Below are positions 1 to 4,964 of a stretch of 7,937 nucleotides of DNA, in pieces. Positions within the stretch are counted from its first letter, which is position 1, and every line of letters starts with the position of its first letter. The position numbers and the translations under genes are program-made. Origin of the DNA: Deferribacteres bacterium (lineage in GTDB: Bacteria; Nitrospirota; Thermodesulfovibrionia; UBA6902); assembly GCA_013152795.1 (NCBI GenBank), contig JAADFS010000046.1, forward strand, positions 1 through 7,937. Reading direction: 5' to 3'. Under the pieces are notes generated by a model, which was given only the letters and a program-made list of their open reading frames with translations, had not been told where the DNA came from and searched no databases.

Positions 1-865
1 TATCAAGATTGATTTTATTCATGCCCTTCAGTGCCGACATTGCCTGGATGGCAACCTCCGGGTTTGATATTTTAAGGCCGTTTATTCTTAAGAGTATATC
101 GCCGTTTCTCAGCCCGAGGCTGTGATACAGGCCCCCGGGTACAACTTCGCTGATGGAAAACCCCTCCTGCCTGCCGTCTTTGAAATTGGGCAGGAGCCGT
201 GCATCCGTCAGTATCTTTTCGGGATTCTCAAGGGACTGCTGTACCTTGGTGCTGTCAAGGATATATTCCCTCTCGCCCACCTTCCTGGCAAAGGACGCCT
301 TTGTCCGCCTCGACTTCCGCGGCTGCCGGCGGCGTACCGGCGGAGCGGAATTCAGATTCTCAAAGGGTATTGTCAGGGTATAAACAGCGGAATCCCTCTG
401 CAGTTCAACGCTCGACCATCCGATCCTGGTGATTATGCCGTAGTTGAAGACCTGTTCACCGTACGCAAAGACCTCCTGTTTGCCTGATGAAGACTTGTCC
501 TCAAAAACGGCATAGCTGCGGTTGCCGGGCCCGACCGCCGTGCCCACAAGCACAAGGTCTTTCAGCGGGCCGTACGGCTTTTTTGTATCCGTTGACACTG
601 CAATGGGACGGAGCTTCATGGGCCGGCCGAAGGGATTTTTCTCAAGGATGGTTGCATAATACATGATGTCCTTTTTGCCGGGTGCCGCGGCGCGGGATGA
701 TTTTTTTTCAATAACAGGCAGTTCTTTTTTTGAAAAAGAAACACTGACTATGCTCCGTATCAACAGCAGAACCGAAATTAATATAAGTACACCAAGTAAG
801 TAATTGACAAAATGGAATTTTTTTAATGAAAATTCAAGCATTTTTATTAGCTTAAACGATTGCAT
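1..865 (-). CDS. gspC: GspC-type type II secretion inner-membrane protein (3' end outside window)
   Basis: I translated the minus strand by hand; the frame stays open to the left edge (288 codons). GspC anchors in the inner membrane and links the inner-membrane platform to the GspD secretin. Visible parts: a short cytoplasmic start; one hydrophobic helix at about residues 23-38 (YLLGVLILISVLLLI); a proline- and lysine-containing linker; a region at about 75-170 resembling the GspC homology region (NPFGRP, LKDLVLVGTAVG, YGEQVFNYGIITRIGW); a very basic stretch near 177-196 (VRRRQPRKSRR); and a C-terminal PDZ domain from about 215 (SISEVVPGG, LGLRNGDILLRINGL). The start is uncertain. ATG at 865 has only GAGAG almost touching it. 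The in-frame ATG at 841 lacks a ribosome site, but TTGACA at 877-872 could drive a nearly leaderless message from there. gspD would be expected further left. A PDZ protein outside type II secretion is the main alternative; the helix-HR-PDZ order favours GspC. Confidence 0.8.
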   Translation of the reverse strand, partial: MQSFKLIKMLEFSLKKFHFVNYLLGVLILISVLLLIRSIVSVSFSKKELPVIEKKSSRAAAPGKKDIMYYATILEKNPFGRPMKLRPIAVSTDTKKPYGPLKDLVLVGTAVGPGNRSYAVFEDKSSSGKQEVFAYGEQVFNYGIITRIGWSSVELQRDSAVYTLTIPFENLNSAPPVRRRQPRKSRRTKASFARKVGEREYILDSTKVQQSLENPEKILTDARLLPNFKDGRQEGFSISEVVPGGLYHSLGLRNGDILLRINGLKISNPEVAIQAMSALKGMNKINLD

Positions 866-883
866 GCTCTCTGTCAATAATGC

Positions 884-902
884 CGCCGCAGGCCCCGCGG
901 CG
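884..902. repeat. Small GC-rich hairpin upstream of gspC
   Basis: CGCCGC (884-889) and GCGGCG (897-902) form a perfect 6-bp stem with a 7-base loop, close to the gspC start. No T-run follows on either strand, so it is not a typical terminator. In such GC-rich sequence a stem of this size may be chance. Confidence 0.3.
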
Positions 903-1039
903 CGGAGTGAAAATCAGGGCGGTCCTGGGGCGTTACTCCGCAAACAGTGAAAGACCGAGGGTTTACAATTCCCCTGATGTTTGATTAAACTTTTACCACA
1001 ACGGCCCGGAATCACAAAAGATTTTTTCTGAACAGAATA

Positions 1040-1054
1040 GGGTGCAGGGTGCAG
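1040..1054 (+). repeat. Short tandem repeat GGGTGCA x2
   Basis: Two adjacent copies of GGGTGCA plus one further G, lying 13 bases left of the G-rich hairpin repeat. It looks like part of the same low-complexity intergenic repeat block. No function can be assigned. Confidence 0.6.
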
Positions 1055-1066
1055 AAAGAAACAAGT

Positions 1067-1102
1067 CCCCCCTCCCATTGGGAGGGGGTTAGGGGGAGGG
1101 GG
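1067..1102 (+). repeat. C/G hairpin continuing into a four-tract G-run (G-quadruplex motif)
   Basis: CCCCCTCCC (1068-1076) and GGGAGGGGG (1080-1088) form a perfect 9-bp stem around an ATT loop. The right arm is followed by TTA and then GGGGGAGGGGG (1092-1102). On the plus strand this gives four G-tracts (GGG, GGGGG, GGGGG, GGGGG) joined by loops A, TTA and A, a textbook intramolecular G-quadruplex pattern. It ends 131 bp before the cooS start codon on the coding strand. It could be a local regulatory structure or one copy of a dispersed intergenic repeat. Hairpin and quadruplex would compete for the same G-tracts. Confidence 0.75.
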
Positions 1103-1154
1103 CTGAGCTGTTAGCACTGAAGGAATCGCAGATAAAGCTTTTCCGGCAGGCCCT

Positions 1155-1196
1155 TCTGCCCCGCAGGCGATGTTTTGGTGCCACTGTTAAGGATAA
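1155..1196 (+). repeat. Imperfect direct repeat, copy A (upstream of cooS)
   Basis: This 42-bp segment matches 3651-3689. The shared blocks, in order, are TCTGCCCCGC, AG, CG, T, TTTT, TGCCACTGT, AAGG and TAA. By hand I count about 35 identical positions in about 45 aligned columns, with small gaps. A weaker match may continue into CGCAGGACA (1203-1211), which resembles CGGAGGATA at 3691-3699, the ribosome site region of the FNOR gene. The copy lies just ahead of the cooS ribosome site. Confidence 0.7.
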
Positions 1197-1202
1197 GATA
1201 AT
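1175..1202 (+). promoter_or_regulatory. Candidate sigma-70 promoter for cooS
   Basis: GATAAT at 1197-1202 matches five of six -10 positions. TTGGTG at 1175-1180 is a weak -35 (three of six) with a 16-bp spacer. The predicted start near 1209 would leave a leader of about 25 bases that still includes the ribosome site. It overlaps repeat copy A. The -35 is poor, so an activator or a different promoter further upstream is possible. Confidence 0.3.
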
Positions 1203-1217
1203 CGCAGGACAAATATC

Positions 1218-1226
1218 AGGGAGGTG
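1218..1226 (+). promoter_or_regulatory. cooS ribosome binding site that fixes the start at ATG 1234
   Basis: AGGGAGGTG is a strong Shine-Dalgarno sequence. It ends one base before an in-frame TTG at 1228, too close for initiation. From its GGAGG core to the ATG at 1234 there are 9 bases, which is normal. The ATG is therefore the preferred start. Confidence 0.75.
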
Positions 1227-1233
1227 TTTGGGA

Positions 1234-3150
1234 ATGTCTGATCAAGGGAAATCAACCGACAGCGCAACACTGTCGGCAATAGGTGAAGCCCGCAAGGCCG
1301 GGATTGAAACCGTGTGGGACAGGTATCAGGCACAGGTGCCGCAGTGCGGCTTCGGCGAGACAGGGCTCTGCTGCCGGCACTGCCTGCAGGGGCCGTGCAG
1401 GATAGACCCCTTCGGCGAAGGAGCGCGCACGGGTGTATGCGGCGCGGATGCGGACGTAATGGTTGCAAGGGGGCTCTCAAGGGCGATTGCAGCGGGCGCT
1501 GCATCACACGGCGGGCATGCAAAGCACCTCGCCCATACCCTCCTGAAGTCGGCGAAAGGGGAGGCCGGGGATTATCCCCTGAAGGATGAGGCGAAGTTAA
1601 GGGCGGTTGCGGGCAGGATAGGGATAAAAACAGAGGGCAGGGAGGCACGGGAGATAGCCGTTGATGTTGCTGAAAAGGCGCTTCAGGAATTTTCAGAAAA
1701 GGAATCCCCCCTCGTATGGGCGGCGACGACTGTCACAAAGGGGCGTGTCGAGACATTTCTGAAGCTCGGGGTAGTACCCCAGGGGATAGACAGCACAGTG
1801 GCCGAGTCAATGCACAGGACCACCTACGGTGTTGATGCCGACCCTGTAAACATACTGCTCGGGGCCGTGAAATGCGCGCTTGCGGATTATGCGGCCTGTC
1901 ACATGGCGACCGACATTGCGGACATACTGTTCGGGACTCCGCAGCCTGTAGTGACCCGTGCAAACCTCGGTGTAATAAAGAGTGATTCGGTAAACATCGC
2001 CCTTCACGGGCATAACCCCCTTTTAAGCGACATAATCGTACAGGTTGCCGGCGAACAGGAAATGAATGAGCTTGCAGTGGCAGCCGGTGCATCAGGCGGT
2101 ATAAACATAGTGGGTGTCTGCTGCACCGGCAATGAAGTCATGATGCGGCACAGGATTCCGCTGGCCACAAGCTCGGTCTCGCAGGAGACGGCAATACTGA
2201 CAGGCGCGCTGGATGCGATGGTTGTTGATTACCAGTGCATAATGCCCGCGCTTGCAGGGGCCGCCGAATGCTATCATACGCAGTTGATAACAACCATGCC
2301 GATTGCAAAGATTCCGAATGCCCTGCATATCGGGTTTTCAGAGGCCGGAGCGCGGGACTGCGCAAAAGAGATTATCAGGGCAGCGACGGATGCATTCAAA
2401 AAAAGGGACCCTGCAAGGATAAACATACCCGGTATATCGAGCGCGGCCTTTGCCGGGTTTTCAACCGAAGCGATTCTTTCGGCGCTTTCGCTTGTAGACA
2501 AGGACGACCCCCTCAAACCCATTACGGACAACATTGCCTCAGGCAATATCTACGGCGTATGCCTTTTTGCAGGATGCAACAATGTCAAGATCACCCAGGA
2601 TGCCAATTACACGGCCATGATAACCGAGCTTGTAAAAAACAATGTACTCATCCTTGCCACAGGCTGCGCCTCGGGGGCGTTTGCAAGACACGGCTTTATG
2701 ACCCCGGAGGCGACTGAAAAATATGCCGGGGACGGGCTGAAGGCCGTCCTTACGGCGGTAGGTCAGGCGGCGGGACTTAACGGCCCGCTGCCGCTCGTGT
2801 TGCATATGGGTTCGTGTGTAGACAACTCAAGGGCGGCGGATATTGCAGTGGCTATCGCGGATAAGCTCGGGGTCGACCTGAATATGCTCCCTGTTGTCGC
2901 CTCGGCGCCGGAGCCGGTGACTGAAAAGGCCGTTGCCATCGGCACATGGGCGGTTGCAGCAGGGCTTCCCACTCATCTCGGTATTGTGCCGCCCGTCCTC
3001 GGCAGCAGGACCGTCACCGAGGTGCTGACATCCACGGCAAAGGAACTGTTCGGCGGCTATTTTATTGTTGAGACCGACCCTCTGAAGGCAGCGGAGAAAC
3101 TCCTCTCCGTGCTCGGCGAAAGACGCAGGGGCCTCGGTCTCGGCTCGTAA
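1234..3150 (+). CDS. cooS: Nickel-iron-sulfur carbon monoxide dehydrogenase catalytic subunit CooS
   Basis: CooS interconverts CO and CO2 at a Ni-4Fe-5S (or 4S) C-cluster in a cytoplasmic homodimer. From the ATG at 1234 it has 638 residues, the usual family length. All ligands can be placed against the known Carboxydothermus CODH-II pattern. D- and B-cluster cysteines are C38, C46, C47, C50, C55 and C69 (CGFGETGLCCRHC, GPCRIDPF, GVCG). C-cluster ligands are H260 (HGHNP), C297 (CCTGNE), C335 (YQCIMP), C448 (AGCNNV), C478 (TGCASG) and C528 (GSCVDN). The catalytic lysine K565 (PEPVTEK) and the histidine series H92, H95, H98 and H101, equivalent to H93-H102 of CODH-II, are also present. The enzyme should be active. 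The next gene, cooF, follows after 10 bp, its ribosome site overlapping the cooS stop. No CooC or other Ni-insertion gene is visible. A short hairpin lies within codons 8-15. The subclade cannot be judged by eye. Confidence 0.97.
   Translation: MSDQGKSTDSATLSAIGEARKAGIETVWDRYQAQVPQCGFGETGLCCRHCLQGPCRIDPFGEGARTGVCGADADVMVARGLSRAIAAGAASHGGHAKHLAHTLLKSAKGEAGDYPLKDEAKLRAVAGRIGIKTEGREAREIAVDVAEKALQEFSEKESPLVWAATTVTKGRVETFLKLGVVPQGIDSTVAESMHRTTYGVDADPVNILLGAVKCALADYAACHMATDIADILFGTPQPVVTRANLGVIKSDSVNIALHGHNPLLSDIIVQVAGEQEMNELAVAAGASGGINIVGVCCTGNEVMMRHRIPLATSSVSQETAILTGALDAMVVDYQCIMPALAGAAECYHTQLITTMPIAKIPNALHIGFSEAGARDCAKEIIRAATDAFKKRDPARINIPGISSAAFAGFSTEAILSALSLVDKDDPLKPITDNIASGNIYGVCLFAGCNNVKITQDANYTAMITELVKNNVLILATGCASGAFARHGFMTPEATEKYAGDGLKAVLTAVGQAAGLNGPLPLVLHMGSCVDNSRAADIAVAIADKLGVDLNMLPVVASAPEPVTEKAVAIGTWAVAAGLPTHLGIVPPVLGSRTVTEVLTSTAKELFGGYFIVETDPLKAAEKLLSVLGERRRGLGLGS
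1256..1276 (+). repeat. Inverted repeat inside the first codons of cooS
   Basis: CCGACAG (1256-1262) and CTGTCGG (1270-1276) are perfect 7-bp arms around a 7-base loop. It begins 22 bases after the cooS ATG, where an mRNA hairpin could affect early translation. The half-sites point the opposite way to a CooA/CRP operator, so I do not call it one. A 7-bp stem is expected a few times by chance in a window of this size. Confidence 0.35.
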
Positions 3151-3160
3151 GGAGGCTGCA

Positions 3161-3646
3161 ATGAAACAGATATTCGTAAGACCCGACAGGTGCATGGCCT
3201 GCAAGGGCTGCGAGACAGCCTGCGCGGTCCAGCACTCGGCGGATAAGACATTGTTTTCCGCGGTCCTTCAGAGCCCCCCTCCCATGAAGAGGCTGTTTGT
3301 CGAGGCCGCGGAAGGCATAAGGATGCCCGTGATATGCCGTCACTGTGAGGATGCGCCGTGCCTGAGGGCATGCATAAGCGGCTGTCTGTACAGGGATGAT
3401 CACGGCTTTGTAAGGAGAAGAAAGGAACGGTGCATCGGCTGCTGGACATGCATTATGCTCTGCCCCTTCGGTGTTATAACAAGGGACAGGGAAAAACACA
3501 TTGCAGTCAAATGCGACCGCTGCCACAGGCTTGATGTGCCCGCCTGTGTGAATGCCTGTCCCACGCGCGCCCTGGTCATGGCCGAGCCTGAAGAGGTGGC
3601 GGCAGACAGGAGGCAAAAGGCGGTACGTGCCGAATCCGGGGGCTGA
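3161..3646 (+). CDS. cooF: CooF-type ferredoxin with four [4Fe-4S] motifs (CODH electron carrier)
   Basis: A 161-residue cytoplasmic Fe-S protein of the CooF/HycB/HydN family, which takes electrons from CooS. Sixteen cysteines form four groups: C11-x2-C14-x2-C17-x3-C21; C59-x2-C62-x4-C67-x3-C71; C91-x2-C94-x2-C97-x3-C101-P; and C118-x2-C121-x7-C129-x3-C133-P. One extra cysteine, C75, follows group two (ACISGCLYRD), where related proteins often have a non-cysteine residue and many ferredoxins have CP. The C-terminal 25 residues are charged and carry no motif. AAGGAGG at 3149-3155 overlaps the cooS stop and lies 5 bases before the ATG, so translation is probably coupled to cooS. The FNOR gene follows after 57 bp. 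The protein has no signal peptide or membrane helix. It could be called an HycB-like subunit if seen alone, but its place next to cooS makes CooF the better name. Confidence 0.92.
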   Translation: MKQIFVRPDRCMACKGCETACAVQHSADKTLFSAVLQSPPPMKRLFVEAAEGIRMPVICRHCEDAPCLRACISGCLYRDDHGFVRRRKERCIGCWTCIMLCPFGVITRDREKHIAVKCDRCHRLDVPACVNACPTRALVMAEPEEVAADRRQKAVRAESGG

Positions 3647-3650
3647 GGAG

Positions 3651-3689
3651 TCTGCCCCGCCAGCGGTATTTTATGCCACTGTAAGGTAA
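3651..3689 (+). repeat. Imperfect direct repeat, copy B (between cooF and the FNOR gene)
   Basis: This is the partner of 1155-1196. The copy fills most of the 57-bp gap between the cooF stop and the FNOR start and begins 4 bases after the cooF stop. The part at 3661-3681 can fold: CAGCGGTAT pairs with ATGCCACTG around TTT, with one C-A mismatch and one G-U pair. The fold is less well kept in copy A, which argues for shared ancestry or protein binding and against a conserved RNA structure. Confidence 0.7.
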
Positions 3690-3703
3690 ACGGAGGATAC
3701 GCC

Positions 3704-4942
3704 ATGAACTATATTATCATAGGTGGAGGCATTGCAGGGATAACCGCTGCAAAGGCCGTACGCCGGAGGGACGCGCAGGCTGAGATCACCATGATCTCGG
3801 CTGAAAAAACATGCCCGTACTACAGGCCTCTGATTCCTCTTTTAATTGAAAAAGGCGATGCGGATGTCACGTATGCTGAAGACCCCATAAGTGAATATAA
3901 GATTAATCTCCTGCAGGACAGGGTGGTCCGCGTGGCCCTGCAGGAACGGGATGTGGTGCTTGCCTCAGGCAAGAGGCCCGGGTTTGATAAACTCCTCATC
4001 GCCACAGGCAGCCGGCCGGTTATCCCGGGTATTGAGGGTATCAGCGGTCCGGGTATATATACTTTAAGGACGGTTGATGACGCCCTCCGTATCAACGCGG
4101 CCGTGCAGGGAGTAAAAAAGGCCGCTGTAATAGGCGGCGGCTTTGTGGGCATAAAGGCGGCCCTGGCACTGATCAGGCGGGGGATAGAGGTTATAATAAT
4201 CGAACAGCTCGGGCAGATACTTTCCCGGAGGCTTGACGCAAGGGGAGCGGAGATTGTCTCAGAGGCGCTTGCCCGCAGGGGCATAAAGATAATGACCGGC
4301 AGCCCCGTTTCGCGGATAACACATGACAGCGGCAGGATCACGGTCAGACTTGAATCCGGCAGTACAACAGAGGCGGGCCTCGTGGTGGTGGCCGCAGGGG
4401 TGAGGCCGGATATCGAAGCATTCAGGGATTCAGGTATAAAAACCGGCCGTGGAATCCTTGTCGGTGAAACACTTGAGACAAACGTACCCGGTATCTATGC
4501 CGCCGGAGATGTTGTGGAATTCAGGGACCTGCTGACCGGCAGGCCGTGTGTAAGCGGCCTCTGGAGCAATGCAGAGGAGATGGGGCGTATTGCAGGGTCG
4601 AACATGGCCGGTGACAGGATAAAATTCGAGGGGTTTCTCCCTGTGATGAACGCTGCGGATATTGCAGGTATTCCGCTGGTATCAGCGGGAATCATTGAAC
4701 CCGTGGAAGAGGGACATGAGACTGTCACTGACGACAGGCCCGGCAGATACAGGAGGCTGGTTTTTCGGGGGGACCGGCTTGAGGGGGCTTTATTCATCGG
4801 TGATGTGCGGAATGCAGGGATATACGTGAACCTGATAAAAAACAGGATACCCCTCGGCGGCCTCAAAGAAAAGGCCGCAAGCGGTGACCTTCAGTATGTA
4901 CATTTCATAAAGACACCCCAACCGGGGAGGCTTGCGGTCTGA
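3704..4942 (+). CDS. FAD-dependent NAD(P) oxidoreductase associated with CODH (FNOR)
   Basis: A 412-residue flavoprotein of the pyridine-nucleotide-disulfide oxidoreductase fold. The FAD Rossmann motif is at G7-x-G9-x-x-G12 in IIIGGGIAGITAAKAV. CPYYRPL near residue 37 is typical of the nitrite-reductase/rubredoxin-reductase-like branch. The ATG motif lies at 97-105 (LLIATGSRP). The NAD(P) Rossmann motif is G144-x-G146-x-x-G149 (VIGGGFVGIKAAL), followed by an acid at the end of strand two (VIIIE), which suggests NAD(H) preference. The second FAD motif is GIYAAGDV at 263-270. There is no CxxC or CxxxxC redox disulfide, so it is not a thioredoxin- or lipoamide-type reductase. CooS-CooF-FNOR clusters are known from several anaerobes, where FNOR is thought to pass CO-derived electrons to NAD(P)+; the acceptor here is inferred. 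GGAGG at 3692-3696 lies 7 bases before the ATG. No terminator hairpin was found after the stop, and the convergent gspE ends 22 bp away. Confidence 0.88.
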   Translation: MNYIIIGGGIAGITAAKAVRRRDAQAEITMISAEKTCPYYRPLIPLLIEKGDADVTYAEDPISEYKINLLQDRVVRVALQERDVVLASGKRPGFDKLLIATGSRPVIPGIEGISGPGIYTLRTVDDALRINAAVQGVKKAAVIGGGFVGIKAALALIRRGIEVIIIEQLGQILSRRLDARGAEIVSEALARRGIKIMTGSPVSRITHDSGRITVRLESGSTTEAGLVVVAAGVRPDIEAFRDSGIKTGRGILVGETLETNVPGIYAAGDVVEFRDLLTGRPCVSGLWSNAEEMGRIAGSNMAGDRIKFEGFLPVMNAADIAGIPLVSAGIIEPVEEGHETVTDDRPGRYRRLVFRGDRLEGALFIGDVRNAGIYVNLIKNRIPLGGLKEKAASGDLQYVHFIKTPQPGRLAV

Positions 4943-4964
4943 ATCTGTAAACCGGGGAGATGTT

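Larger units (their letters stand above)
866..1233. other. Divergent gspC/cooS intergenic region, no gene
   Basis: This 368-bp stretch separates the divergent gspC and cooS genes and must hold the promoters of both. Contents in order: a small GC-rich hairpin at 884-902; a 7-bp inverted repeat GCGGAGT/ACTCCGC at 902-908 and 935-941; an AT-richer patch around 961-1000 with a -35-like TTTACA at 962-967 but no good -10; a 7-bp tandem repeat at 1040-1054; a C/G hairpin merging into a G-run array at 1067-1102; and the 42-bp repeat copy A at 1155-1196. I looked for CooA-like TGTCR-N6-YGACA and CRP/FNR-like palindromes and found none convincing. The open frame on the minus strand at 914-1117 is a product of the G-rich repeat, not a gene. 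Confidence 0.7.

Noticed and set aside
122..487. Plus-strand open frame of 121 codons near the left edge
   Set aside because: It is the antisense shadow of the gspC frame, which has a membrane helix, HR region and PDZ motifs.
914..1117. Minus-strand open frame of 67 codons upstream of cooS
   Set aside because: It is made by the C/G-rich repeat (proline- and glycine-rich product), has no ribosome site I can see, and lies in an intergenic repeat block.
866..1233. CooA- or CRP-type operator for the CODH operon
   Set aside because: The only TGTCA (872-876) lacks a matching half-site after 6 bases, and no other convincing palindrome of that type was found.
1187..1648. Minus-strand open frame of 153 codons over the start of cooS
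   Set aside because: Low-complexity Pro/Arg/Ser-rich product antisense to a gene whose plus frame carries every CODH metal ligand in this stretch.
4921..4959. 9-bp direct repeat ACCGGGGAG around the FNOR stop, as a possible target-site duplication
   Set aside because: The copies are only 30 bp apart with no element between them; it lies in coding/convergent sequence and is likely chance.
4943..4964. Bidirectional terminator in the FNOR/gspE gap
   Set aside because: The 22-bp gap contains no stem-loop with a T-run; only a 4-bp CCCC/GGGG pairing lies nearby in the FNOR gene.
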